This document shows positions 55,741 to 63,707 of a stretch of DNA of 64,000 nucleotides, piece by piece (position 1 is the stretch's first letter; each line of letters starts with the position of its first letter). The DNA comes from CAZYWA01 sp964650975 [NCBI: uncultured bacterium] (lineage in GTDB: Bacteria; JADJOY01), in contig CAZYWA010000001.1 of assembly GCA_964650975.1 (NCBI GenBank), positions 15,998 to 79,997 of the forward strand, given 5' to 3'. The notes below the pieces were generated by a model. That model ran no database searches. It saw only the letters and a list, made by a program, of their open reading frames with translations, and was not told the DNA's origin. The position numbers were made by a program, and so were the translations under genes.

Positions 55741-57795
55741 ATGCGTCGTGATGGCACCGGTGCCGTGCGCGCAATGGCACTGGCGCTGGGCTTTTGCTCC
55801 GCGGCGGGCTGTGTCACGCGCGAGGTCGTCTCGGTTCCGACGATCCCGCCCGCCACCACCGCGGCGCCGGCGGAGCGAATCGGACCCCCCACCGGCCTTC
55901 TCGCGCCGTGGACGCTGCCGCCGCTGCCGGACCCGGCGAGCATCAAAGGCCGTCCCCCGCTCGACGTGGCGCTGGAAGCGCTCGGGCAAGGCGTCGGAGC
56001 GCTCGGCTTCAAGAAGGATTTTCGTCCCGCCGACAGCTACCGGCTGGAGGTGGTGAATCGCGCGCTCGCCGAGCCGCTGGGCGTGCTCAAGCTGCTCGAC
56101 GACGCGTCGCCGGCGCTCGACCCGACGTTCCGGATCCGCTGGGCGGCGTCGATGCTCGGCAAGCCGCTCGACGCCATCATCCCGGTCGAGACCAAGGGGC
56201 CGATCGTGTCGATCGGCGGCGATCAGCTGCTCGCGGCGGCGCCCGAGGATTCGCCGTGGCGGCGTCATCCCGAGTTCGTGAACACGCTCGCGGCGATGCT
56301 CTCGACCTTCCTGGTCGACGTGTCGCGCGGCAGCGCCCTGGCGCGCGCGGCGCTCGAAACGCTGCCGCCCCCCGATCGCGAGCGGATCGTGAAGGCCGCG
56401 CGGCGCTTCCCGATCGACATGAACGAGGACGAGGCGAAGGAGCTCTACGCGCTGCTCGAGCGCGTCGACGTGAAGCAGATGCTCGAAGCCGCCGTGGTGC
56501 TGAGCGAGGCCGCGTCGTCGCTGGCGGATTCGCTCGAATCGACCCGGATGCCGTGGGCCGGGGAAAAGCGACCCGCGAAGAAGGCCGGCCCGCCGGCACC
56601 CGGAAGCAAGCGGCGCGTGAAGGCGCAAGCGGCCGACGACGAGGACGAATTCTGGCCGCCGCTCATCGTCGAGACCGAGCTGGGGCGCGTGATCGTGGGT
56701 GGCCCGGACGACGACGTTCACCGAGGGCCCGCTCTCGCGATCGTCGATCTGGGCGGGGACGACACCTACCTCGGCGTCGAGCCTTCCCCGCAGGCGTCGG
56801 CGCTGGTCACCGTGGACATGGGCGGCAACGACCTCTACCGCGCCGAGGACGCGGGTGGCGCGGGAACCGGGATCCTGGCGGCGTCGGTGTCGTTCGATCT
56901 CTCCGGTGACGACACCTACATCTCGGCAGGCCCAGGACCGGCGGCTGCCGTCGGCGGAGCGGGAGTGCTCATCGATCTGGCCGGAAACGATCGCTACGTG
57001 ACCGACCGCATGGGCGAGGGCGCGGCGGTCGCGGGGCTCGGCATGCTGATCGATGCCGCCGGTCAGGATCTCTACACCGCCTCCACGTTCTCGCAGGGCA
57101 TGGGTGGGCCAGGCGGCGTGGGCCTTCTGGTCGACGCCGGCGGCAACGACGTCTACGCGTCGCAGTCCGGACAGGCTGACGATCGCGAGGCCACCAACGC
57201 GTTCGAGAGCTTCTCGCAGGGCTACGCGATGGGCTACCGCGAGGTGGTCTCGGGGGGCGTCGGCTGGCTCGAGGACCTGGGCGGCGACGACGCCTACGTG
57301 GCGAGCTACTTCGCGCAGGGCGGTGCCTACTGGTACGGCCTGGGTGTGCTCCTCGACCGCAGCGGCAACGACCGCTACCACGCGCGCCGCTACGCGCAAG
57401 GAGCGGGGGTGCACGCGGCGGTGGGCGTCCTCGACGACCGTCGCGGCAACGACAGCTACGAGTCGTGGGGCGTCTCGCAGGGCTGCGGCCACGATCTTTC
57501 GGTCGGGATCCTGCGCGACTCCGCCGGCGACGACAGCTACCACGGTTCCTGGATGGTACAGGGAGCCGGCAACGACAACGGGGTGGGCATGCTGCTCGAC
57601 GTGTCCGGTGACGACACGTACGAGGCCGACGGCGCCCAGTCGCAGGGGTGGGCCAGTCAGTCGCGCGGCGCCGTTGGCTTCGGGTTGCTGCTCGACGGAG
57701 GCGGCAAGGACCGCTTTCACGGTCCCGCCACGCCGCCGATCTGGGTGCACGACTTCTATGGCGTGGGCGTCGACGGCGACGGGCCGGTGCCGTGA
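55741..57795 (+). CDS. lipoprotein with tandem GND-Y strand repeats
   Basis: 684 residues from the ATG at 55741. Signal peptide AMALALGFCSAAGC|VT. Residues about 30-300 are helical with a Lys-rich linker (about 280-300). The C-terminal 370 residues contain about a dozen repeats of the form G-x-x-x-L-x-D-x-x-G-N/D-D-x-Y, e.g. VDLGGDDTYLG, VDMGGNDLYRA, FDLSGDDTYIS, IDLAGNDRYVT, LVDAGGNDVYAS, LLDRSGNDRYHAR, LLDVSGDDTYEA, usually alternating with x-Q-G-x. The acidic loops look like calcium-binding or beta-helix turns, like RTX GND motifs, but the period (about 25-35) is longer. No catalytic motif was found. Confidence 0.8.
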   Translation: MRRDGTGAVRAMALALGFCSAAGCVTREVVSVPTIPPATTAAPAERIGPPTGLLAPWTLPPLPDPASIKGRPPLDVALEALGQGVGALGFKKDFRPADSYRLEVVNRALAEPLGVLKLLDDASPALDPTFRIRWAASMLGKPLDAIIPVETKGPIVSIGGDQLLAAAPEDSPWRRHPEFVNTLAAMLSTFLVDVSRGSALARAALETLPPPDRERIVKAARRFPIDMNEDEAKELYALLERVDVKQMLEAAVVLSEAASSLADSLESTRMPWAGEKRPAKKAGPPAPGSKRRVKAQAADDEDEFWPPLIVETELGRVIVGGPDDDVHRGPALAIVDLGGDDTYLGVEPSPQASALVTVDMGGNDLYRAEDAGGAGTGILAASVSFDLSGDDTYISAGPGPAAAVGGAGVLIDLAGNDRYVTDRMGEGAAVAGLGMLIDAAGQDLYTASTFSQGMGGPGGVGLLVDAGGNDVYASQSGQADDREATNAFESFSQGYAMGYREVVSGGVGWLEDLGGDDAYVASYFAQGGAYWYGLGVLLDRSGNDRYHARRYAQGAGVHAAVGVLDDRRGNDSYESWGVSQGCGHDLSVGILRDSAGDDSYHGSWMVQGAGNDNGVGMLLDVSGDDTYEADGAQSQGWASQSRGAVGFGLLLDGGGKDRFHGPATPPIWVHDFYGVGVDGDGPVP

Positions 57796-57893
57796 ACGAG
57801 GCCCGCATCAACGAGCGCGCCACGTGCTCGATCGCCACGCGTGACCGTGTTACAACCGCCGCGATTCGCGGTGTTCCCGGGGGAGGTCGAAGC

Positions 57894-59171
57894 GTGTTGA
57901 GCGCGGACGCGAGCGGGGTTGGGCGAGCTGGGAGCCGCTTCGGGATGGCCGTCTGGCCGGCGTTGCTGCTGGCGTGCGCGGTCGGTGCGGCGACCGGTTG
58001 TGGCGGATCCGGCTCGGGGCATGGTCCCGGTACCTTGATGATCGCGGCCGGCGATCAGCAGCAGGGCGCGGCCGGCACGGCGCTGGCGAAGCCGCTGCAA
58101 GTGCGGGTGGTCGCGAAGGACGGAACCGACGTGGTGCCCGGCGTCACCGTCCAGTTCAGCACGGTCGAGGGGCGGGGCGCGTTCCAGGACGCGTTCGCGG
58201 TGAGCGACGAGAAGGGGATCGCGTCGGCCCACTACACCCTCGGCAAGCTTCCGGTGCGGAACCGGGTCAGCGCCGCCATCACCGGCAGCAGCGTGACTTT
58301 CGAGGCGCACGCGCTCAACACTCACCCGCCGGTACCGACCGAGCGGCTCACCAAGCTGCCGTTGCCCGGGGGGCTCGCGTTCGACAACGCGCGCCATCTG
58401 CTGATCGCGTCGCAGCTCAACGGCTCGCTGGTGCGCGCCAGCCCCAGCCCGTCCCGGCTCAGTCAGGAGTTCGTGTTCGACTACCTCTACCGGGGCAAGA
58501 TCAACAGCGCGCTCACGGGTGTGGCCGTGGACGAGGCCGGCAATGTGTTCGCGTGCGACTCGCGAACCGGCGCGCTGCTCGAGTTCGGCGGCTCCGACAC
58601 GCCCGACATCTTCGTGGACGGCTACCAGTTCCAGCCGTTCTCGACTCCCGACGCGATCGCGATCCATCCCCATACCCACGAGATCCTGTTCTCCGACACC
58701 GCGCAGAGCCGCATCTACGCGGTGACTCCGAGTGGCAAGCCGGTGCGTGTCTTCACCGAGGCGGTGTCGCTCCCCACCGGCCTCGCGTTCGATACTTCGG
58801 GAGACACGCTCTACGTGGCGAGCCAGAACCAGGGCGCGGTGCTCGCGGTTCCGTACGGGCACGACGGCGGCGCCGGCAAGCCCAGCAAGCTCGACTCGGT
58901 GCCCACGCCCGAGGGCGTCGCCATCGACGCCGACGGCAACGTGTACGTGGCCGGCACCAACGGAAAGAAGAACGGGCTCTACGTGATCCCGGCCGACGGT
59001 TCGGGCACGTTCCTCTATTTCGGCGCCGCGTCGCCGAAGGCCTACACCAACGTCGCGTTCGGCCGCGCCGGATTCAACACGTCGTCGATCTACCTGGTCT
59101 CGGCCGACGGGTCCCTCGACGAGGTGGACGTCGGCGTTCCCGGCCTGGTCCTTCCCGGACCGCCCGCTTAG
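57894..59171 (+). CDS. lipoprotein with Ig-like and NHL/SMP-30 propeller domains
   Basis: 425 residues from the GTG at 57894, which follows GGGAGGT. Signal peptide WPALLLACAVGAATGC|GG. Residues about 40-140 resemble a bacterial Ig-like (Big_1) domain: KPLQVRVVAKDGTDVVPGVTVQF, then EKGIASAHYTLG. Residues about 150-420 contain NHL/SMP-30-like repeats: PGGLAFDNARHLLIAS, TGVAVDEAGNVFACDS, DAIAIHPHTHEILFSD, TGLAFDTSGDTLYVAS, EGVAIDADGNVYVAG. Likely a surface propeller; substrate unknown. It follows the repeat lipoprotein by 98 bp, same strand. It ends just before a long 3' repeat. Confidence 0.82.
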   Translation: MLSADASGVGRAGSRFGMAVWPALLLACAVGAATGCGGSGSGHGPGTLMIAAGDQQQGAAGTALAKPLQVRVVAKDGTDVVPGVTVQFSTVEGRGAFQDAFAVSDEKGIASAHYTLGKLPVRNRVSAAITGSSVTFEAHALNTHPPVPTERLTKLPLPGGLAFDNARHLLIASQLNGSLVRASPSPSRLSQEFVFDYLYRGKINSALTGVAVDEAGNVFACDSRTGALLEFGGSDTPDIFVDGYQFQPFSTPDAIAIHPHTHEILFSDTAQSRIYAVTPSGKPVRVFTEAVSLPTGLAFDTSGDTLYVASQNQGAVLAVPYGHDGGAGKPSKLDSVPTPEGVAIDADGNVYVAGTNGKKNGLYVIPADGSGTFLYFGAASPKAYTNVAFGRAGFNTSSIYLVSADGSLDEVDVGVPGLVLPGPPA

Positions 59172-59192
59172 CCGTCACGTCGCGGAAAGCGG

Positions 59193-59287
59193 CCGCGCCG
59201 CAGGCGCGCGGCCAGCAGAGCGAGCCGACTCGGGAGGGCGCCGAAGGACCGCGCCCGTTGGGCCGCGGGGCTTGAACAGCCCCCGGG
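59193..59287 (-). repeat. long 3'-flanking repeat, copy 2
   Basis: Same end pieces as copy 1: GCGCC/GCA/GGCGC and GCGAGCCGACT at one end, GGGGCTTGAACAGCCCC hairpin at the other; the middle differs from copy 1. It ends 10 bp before the stop of the barrel gene, so on the minus strand it directly follows a gene as copy 1 does. Confidence 0.7.
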
Positions 59288-59296
59288 GCAACACGC

Positions 59297-59950
59297 CTAG
59301 AAGCGGTAACCGAAGGTCGCGCCGACGTCGATCGAGCCCATGTGGTCGTCGATCTTGCCGCCGTGAAATGGGGTGCCCTCGATGTCGAAGCCCAGGTGGC
59401 TGTCGTCGAGGAACACCAGGTGGTAGCCGACCTCGGCGCCCAGGAAGAGCTCGTTCGTCAGGAACACCCGCGTCCCGGCCTGGGTGTTGAATCCGAAGTC
59501 GACCGACCAGTCGGAGTCGACGTTGATCTCACGCGGCCGCACCGGACCCTGCAATTTTCCGCTCATGCTGAGCTGCGTGAAATAGGCGCCTGGATGGAAG
59601 CCGACGTAGAGCTCGAACGGATCCTCCCTGAATTCGAGCTGCGGTCCGAACGAGACCGCGTGGGTGACGGTGCTCGAATCGACGCCGTTGAGCACCGAGC
59701 CGTAGAGCAGGAGCGCGTCGTAGCGGACGTCGAGCGAGAGAAAGTCGAACAGATCGTAGGCGAGCGAGGCGCCGGCCCCGAGGCCCACGTCCAGGTTGAG
59801 CTGGTCCTGGACGTCGCCGTTGACGGGCGCCGCGATGCCGATCCGTCCGCTCGCCGTGATCGCGCCAGCGGCGCTGGCGGTTGCGCTGCCGAGACTGGCG
59901 AGCGCCAGCAGGCACCCCAGGCACGCGGTCGAGATTTGGCCTCGGCTCAT
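59297..59950 (-). CDS. small outer-membrane beta-barrel protein
   Basis: 217 residues from the ATG at 59950, after GGAGGAG. Signal peptide GQISTACLGCLLALASLGSATASA|AG. The mature part alternates strands (SLAYDLFDFLSLDVRYDALLL, FELYVGFHPGAYF, TRVFLTNELFLGAEVGYHLVF) and ends SIDVGATFGYRF with a terminal Phe, the sorting signal of outer-membrane barrels. Eight to ten strands fit. Function unknown. A longer frame reaching 60337 is not supported. Confidence 0.82.
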   Translation of the reverse strand: MSRGQISTACLGCLLALASLGSATASAAGAITASGRIGIAAPVNGDVQDQLNLDVGLGAGASLAYDLFDFLSLDVRYDALLLYGSVLNGVDSSTVTHAVSFGPQLEFREDPFELYVGFHPGAYFTQLSMSGKLQGPVRPREINVDSDWSVDFGFNTQAGTRVFLTNELFLGAEVGYHLVFLDDSHLGFDIEGTPFHGGKIDDHMGSIDVGATFGYRF

Positions 59951-60181
59951 GGGCTCCTCCGGCTCGTCCAGCCTGGTGCGCACGCTAACCAGGGCGGCAG
60001 CCTCGCGCAAGAAGGGCTCGCGCGGAACGGAATCACCGGGGCGCTGCACGAGTGGCCGACGCGCGGCTGGCGAATTCGCCATGCACCGATCTCGTTCGAC
60101 GCCACGGACGTTTGGCTCTGGACGCCCTGGCGCCGTGAGCCGGCCGGTTTCGCGGGCACTCACGGCGCGCTGCGTCGTGCC

Positions 60182-60210
60182 TTGACAGATCGAGAGCACG
60201 CTCGTTACAC
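60182..60210 (+). promoter_or_regulatory. sigma70-type promoter for the nuo operon
   Basis: TTGACA at 60182-60187, 17-bp spacer, TTACAC at 60205-60210. A consensus -35 box with optimal spacing in a G+C-rich region is well above chance; it would give a 5' leader of about 210 nt before nuoB. Confidence 0.55.
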
Positions 60211-60375
60211 CGACCGCGCCAGGGCCTGTCGACAGTCGGTGGAACCGTCGGTCATGCTTGGGCATCCGGGGCATCACCCACACCAGCCGTCGCGAAGCTC
60301 GGCGGGTCGCAGGCCGGGCTCGACGCGCCCAGGCCACCGAGCCGAGCCCGGATCACGATTGTAGTCCTACCCAGC

Positions 60376-60396
60376 CGAGGGCCCGAGGGGCCCTCG
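60376..60396 (+). other. 9-bp hairpin in the nuoB leader
   Basis: CGAGGGCCC, loop GAG, GGGCCCTCG, 35 bp upstream of the nuoB ATG. It could act on translation or as a regulatory stem. Confidence 0.5.
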
Positions 60397-60431
60397 CGAG
60401 GCGCAAGGACTCGAGCGCCAGGGAGCGAACG

Positions 60432-60941
60432 ATGGGTCTCGAGCACGTCCTGGCCGAGAGCGCCATCACCTCGCGCCTCGACGACGCGATCAACTGGGCG
60501 CGCAAGTACTCGTTCTTCTTGTATCCGTTCGTGACCGCGTGCTGCGGCATGGAGTTCATGTCGGTCGCGGGTCCGCGCTACGACATCGACCGGTTCGGCG
60601 CCGCTTATCCCCGGTTTTCGCCCAGGCAGTCGGATCTGCTGATGGTCGTGGGTACGATCACGCACCGTCAGGCGCCGTTCCTGAAGCGCGTCTACGATCA
60701 GATGTGCGAGCCCAAGTGGGTCATGGCGTTTGGCGCCTGCACCTGCTCCGGCGGCCCGTACAACAATTACGCGACCCTGCAGGGCATCGATCGCGTGATC
60801 CCGGTCGACGTGTACGTCCCCGGCTGTCCGCCGCGCCCGGAAGCGGTGCTCGACGGGTTGATGAAGCTCCAGGACAAGGTCCAAAAGGAGCGGGTTCCCG
60901 CGACCGGCCGCCACCAGGATCTGGTGGTGCTGCCGGCCTGA
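60432..60941 (+). CDS. nuoB: NADH-quinone oxidoreductase subunit B
   Basis: 169 residues. NuoB carries the terminal cluster N2. Ligands by alignment: the tandem C37-C38 (TACCGMEF), C103 in FGACTCSGGPYNN and C132 in VPGCPPRPE; spacing matches Thermus Nqo6 (45, 46, 111, 140) exactly. It joins the peripheral arm to the quinone site. It follows the candidate promoter and begins the run nuoB-G-I-C-D, an unusual order. Confidence 0.97.
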   Translation: MGLEHVLAESAITSRLDDAINWARKYSFFLYPFVTACCGMEFMSVAGPRYDIDRFGAAYPRFSPRQSDLLMVVGTITHRQAPFLKRVYDQMCEPKWVMAFGACTCSGGPYNNYATLQGIDRVIPVDVYVPGCPPRPEAVLDGLMKLQDKVQKERVPATGRHQDLVVLPA

Positions 60942-60987
60942 AGCGCCGCGAGCCCGCGCCGTTCACTCGACTCCACGGAGAAGAATC

Positions 60988-62604
60988 CTGGACCCCGCAG
61001 CCACGCCCACGACCGTCACGTTCTCGATCGACGGCCAGAGCCTGACGGTACCCAAGGGCACCACGGTGCTCTCCGCCGCGCTCGACGCCGGGATCGAGAT
61101 CCCGCACTACTGCTTTCACCCCAAGCTGTCGATCGACGGCTCGTGCCGGATGTGCCTGGTGCACGTCGAGAAAGCCCCCAAGCTGCAGATTTCCTGCAAC
61201 ACCGCCGCGACCGAGGGCATGGTCGTGAAGACCGACGTGCCCGCGGTGCTCGAGGCGCGCAAGGGCGTGATGGAGCTGTTGCTGGTCAATCACCCGCTCG
61301 ACTGCCCGATCTGCGATCAGGCGGGCGAGTGCAAGCTCCAGGATTTCGCATTCGAGCACGGCCGCGGCCAGGGCCGCACCGAGGACGTGCGCCGCAAGGC
61401 ACCCAAGCGCACCGACATCGGACCGCGTGTCATCTTCGATCAGGAGCGCTGCATCCTGTGCCGTCGCTGCGTGCGCTTCACCCAGGAGATCTCGAAGACG
61501 GGCGAGCTCGCCGTCCTCAACATGGGCGACCGGTCGTTCATCTCCACCTATCCGGGCGTGCCGCTCGACAATGACTACTCGATCAACACCGCCGACATCT
61601 GCCCGGTCGGCGCGCTTTTGTCCAAGGACTTCCACCACAAGCTCCGGGTGTGGTTCCTGAACGAAACGCCGAGCGTTTGCACCAGCTGCTCCCGCGGCTG
61701 CAACGTGAACGTGGGCGCCTACCGGGATCGCGTGTGGCGCCTCACGCCGCGTCGCAACGACGCCGTCAACGACACCTGGATGTGCGATCACGGACGGCTC
61801 AACATCGGCTTCGTGAACGACGAGCGACGCGCTCGCGGCGCTTCGGTGCGGAAGGCCGACGGATCGCTCGACCCGCTCGATTTCGCGGTCGCGATTCGCC
61901 GGTTCTCCGACTGGGCGGGTGAGGTGAAGGCGCAGCACGGCGGCGACGCGATCGCGGTGCTGGCGTCGCCGCAGCTCACCAACGAGGAAGCGTTCACGCT
62001 GAAGCACCTGGCGCGCGAGGTGTGGGGAGCGTCCCTGGTGGCGGTGCCGGTGCCGATGGGGGCGGCGGACGACTTCCTGGTGCGCGCCGAGAAGGCCGCC
62101 AATCCCCGAGGTCTGGCCGACCTCGGCGTCGCAGGCGCGAGCGTCGATGAGGTTCTCGACGCGTGCGCGGCGGGCCGCGTCAAGCTGCTTTACGCGATCG
62201 GCTCCGAGCTGCTGTCGGTCGCGAGCGAGCCACGCGTGCGCGCGGCACTGGCGAAGGTCGACCGGCTCGTGGTGCACGATGTGCTCCCGAGCTTGCTCAG
62301 CGACCATGCCACGATGGTGCTGGGCGGCTCGACCTGGGCGGAGAAGAGCGGCACGTTCACGAACTTCGCGGGTCGCGTGCAGGCCATCCACGCCGCGATC
62401 CAGCCGCCCGGTCACGTTCCCACCGAGGGCGAGGTCTTCGCGCGCCTGATCGCGTCGCATGGCGGACCGACCGCCAAGTTCGATGCCGAGCGGGTGCTGG
62501 CGGAGATCGCCGCGAGCGTCGCGGCGTACGCGCACGTGACCGTCGACGCGCTGGGCGAGGGCGGAGTCGCCACCGACCCCGACGCGGCGCGCACCGCGGC
62601 CTGA
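60988..62604 (+). CDS. nuoG: NADH-quinone oxidoreductase subunit G (short form)
   Basis: 538 residues if it begins at a CTG at 60988; GGAG at 60977-60980 is correctly spaced and no ATG, GTG or TTG occurs before 61066, where starting would cut the first strand of the ferredoxin fold. [2Fe-2S] ligands are C42, C53, C56, C70; H102, C106, C109, C115 form the His-Cys3 site; CILCRRC and DICPVGAL give another 4Fe-4S; CTSCSRGCNVNVG with TWMCDHG gives a further cluster. The molybdopterin-like domain is short. It passes electrons along the peripheral arm. Confidence 0.9.
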   Translation: MDPAATPTTVTFSIDGQSLTVPKGTTVLSAALDAGIEIPHYCFHPKLSIDGSCRMCLVHVEKAPKLQISCNTAATEGMVVKTDVPAVLEARKGVMELLLVNHPLDCPICDQAGECKLQDFAFEHGRGQGRTEDVRRKAPKRTDIGPRVIFDQERCILCRRCVRFTQEISKTGELAVLNMGDRSFISTYPGVPLDNDYSINTADICPVGALLSKDFHHKLRVWFLNETPSVCTSCSRGCNVNVGAYRDRVWRLTPRRNDAVNDTWMCDHGRLNIGFVNDERRARGASVRKADGSLDPLDFAVAIRRFSDWAGEVKAQHGGDAIAVLASPQLTNEEAFTLKHLAREVWGASLVAVPVPMGAADDFLVRAEKAANPRGLADLGVAGASVDEVLDACAAGRVKLLYAIGSELLSVASEPRVRAALAKVDRLVVHDVLPSLLSDHATMVLGGSTWAEKSGTFTNFAGRVQAIHAAIQPPGHVPTEGEVFARLIASHGGPTAKFDAERVLAEIAASVAAYAHVTVDALGEGGVATDPDAARTAA

Positions 62605-62619
62605 GCGAGGATCGATTTC

Positions 62620-63171
62620 ATGCCCGGGAACGTGATCACCGTCGCTCGCGGTCAGTCGGAGACACTCGCTGCGCGCGTCTATTTGTGGGAGATCGCCAAG
62701 GGCTGTGTCATCACGGGGCGGCATTTCTTCCGCAACCTGATCGGCTACGCGATCGGCAAGCGCCGCACTTTCGTCGTCAACTGGCCCGAGGAGACCGTCG
62801 ATCACGCGCCGGCCTTCCGCGGCATGCCGGTCCTGGTGCAGATGGAGAACGGCGCCGAGCGGTGCGTGGCGTGCGGCCTGTGCGAGAAGGCCTGTCCCAC
62901 CGACTGCATCACTATCTTCCCCGAGGAAGTGGGCGAGGGCATCCAGCGGCGGCCCAAAGTGTTCGACATCGCCCTCGATCGCTGCATGTTCTGCGGCCTG
63001 TGCGAGGAGGCGTGCCCCGAGGAAGCGATCGTGATGAGCCGGCGGGTGGAGGTGGCGTCGATCACCAAGGAAGGCTGCCTGTGGCACAAGCAGGATCTGC
63101 TGGTGCCTGCCGCGCAGCTTCCGATCCGTCTCGGCCACATCCGCAAGGGTTACGACCGCGAGGTGAACTGA
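62620..63171 (+). CDS. nuoI: NADH-quinone oxidoreductase subunit I
   Basis: 183 residues. Two 4Fe-4S motifs CVACGLCEKACPTDC and CMFCGLCEEACPEEA carry clusters N6a and N6b; KRRTFVVNWPEE and RPKVFDIALDRC are typical of NuoI. It feeds electrons to N2 in NuoB. The gap from nuoG is 15 bp and to nuoC 1 bp, so they are one operon; in the common order nuoI is between nuoH and nuoJ. Confidence 0.96.
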   Translation: MPGNVITVARGQSETLAARVYLWEIAKGCVITGRHFFRNLIGYAIGKRRTFVVNWPEETVDHAPAFRGMPVLVQMENGAERCVACGLCEKACPTDCITIFPEEVGEGIQRRPKVFDIALDRCMFCGLCEEACPEEAIVMSRRVEVASITKEGCLWHKQDLLVPAAQLPIRLGHIRKGYDREVN

Positions 63172-63172
63172 C

Positions 63173-63685
63173 GTGTCCGCCGCCTCGTTTCCCGTCGCCA
63201 AGAAGGAGCCGGTGCTGCCGCGGCTGACCGAGCGCTTCGGCGACGCGGTCGTGGCGTCGCACGCCGATCTCGGCGACGAAACTGCGGTCGTGAAGCGGGA
63301 AGCGTTGCACGACGTGATGGCCTTCTTGCGCGACGATCCCGGGACCGCGTTCGACCTGCCGGTCGACGTCACCGTGGTCGATCACCTGCCGCGCAAGCCG
63401 CGCTTCGAGGTCGTCTATCACCTCACGTCCACCCGCGATCTGCGCCGCATCCGCGTCAAGGTGACGCTCGACGCCGCGGACGCGAGCGTGGCGAGCGTCA
63501 AGGATCTGTGGCCTGGCATGGACTGGCACGAGCGCGAGGCCTTCGACATGTACGGCGTGATCTTCGAAGGTCACGGCGACCTGCGCCGCATCCTGCTCTA
63601 CCCCGAGTTCCAGGGGCATCCGCTGCGCAAGGACTATCCCAAGACCAAGCGCCAGCCGCGCCTGGGCATCGAGGATCCCGGCTGA
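63173..63685 (+). CDS. nuoC: NADH-quinone oxidoreductase subunit C
   Basis: 170 residues, GTG start at 63173. NuoC (30-kDa) motifs: RFEVVYHLTSTRDLRRIRVKV, the signature DLWPGMDWHEREAFDMYGV and the ending GHPLRKDYP. It is separate from nuoD (not fused as in E. coli NuoCD). Structural subunit of the peripheral arm. The stop is 22 bp before nuoD. Confidence 0.96.
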   Translation: MSAASFPVAKKEPVLPRLTERFGDAVVASHADLGDETAVVKREALHDVMAFLRDDPGTAFDLPVDVTVVDHLPRKPRFEVVYHLTSTRDLRRIRVKVTLDAADASVASVKDLWPGMDWHEREAFDMYGVIFEGHGDLRRILLYPEFQGHPLRKDYPKTKRQPRLGIEDPG

Positions 63686-63707
63686 CCGGGTCCGGAACGA
63701 GCGTCAT

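Larger units (their letters stand above)
59951..60431. other. 481-bp region upstream of the nuo operon
   Basis: Divergent gap between the barrel gene and nuoB. It holds a strong candidate promoter (60182-60210), a palindrome GTAGTCCTAC (60361-60370) and a 9-bp hairpin (60376-60396). No gene was recognised in it. Confidence 0.6.

Noticed and set aside
60721-63372. An 883-codon minus-strand frame over the nuo genes
   Set aside because: Fully antisense to four well-identified complex I genes.
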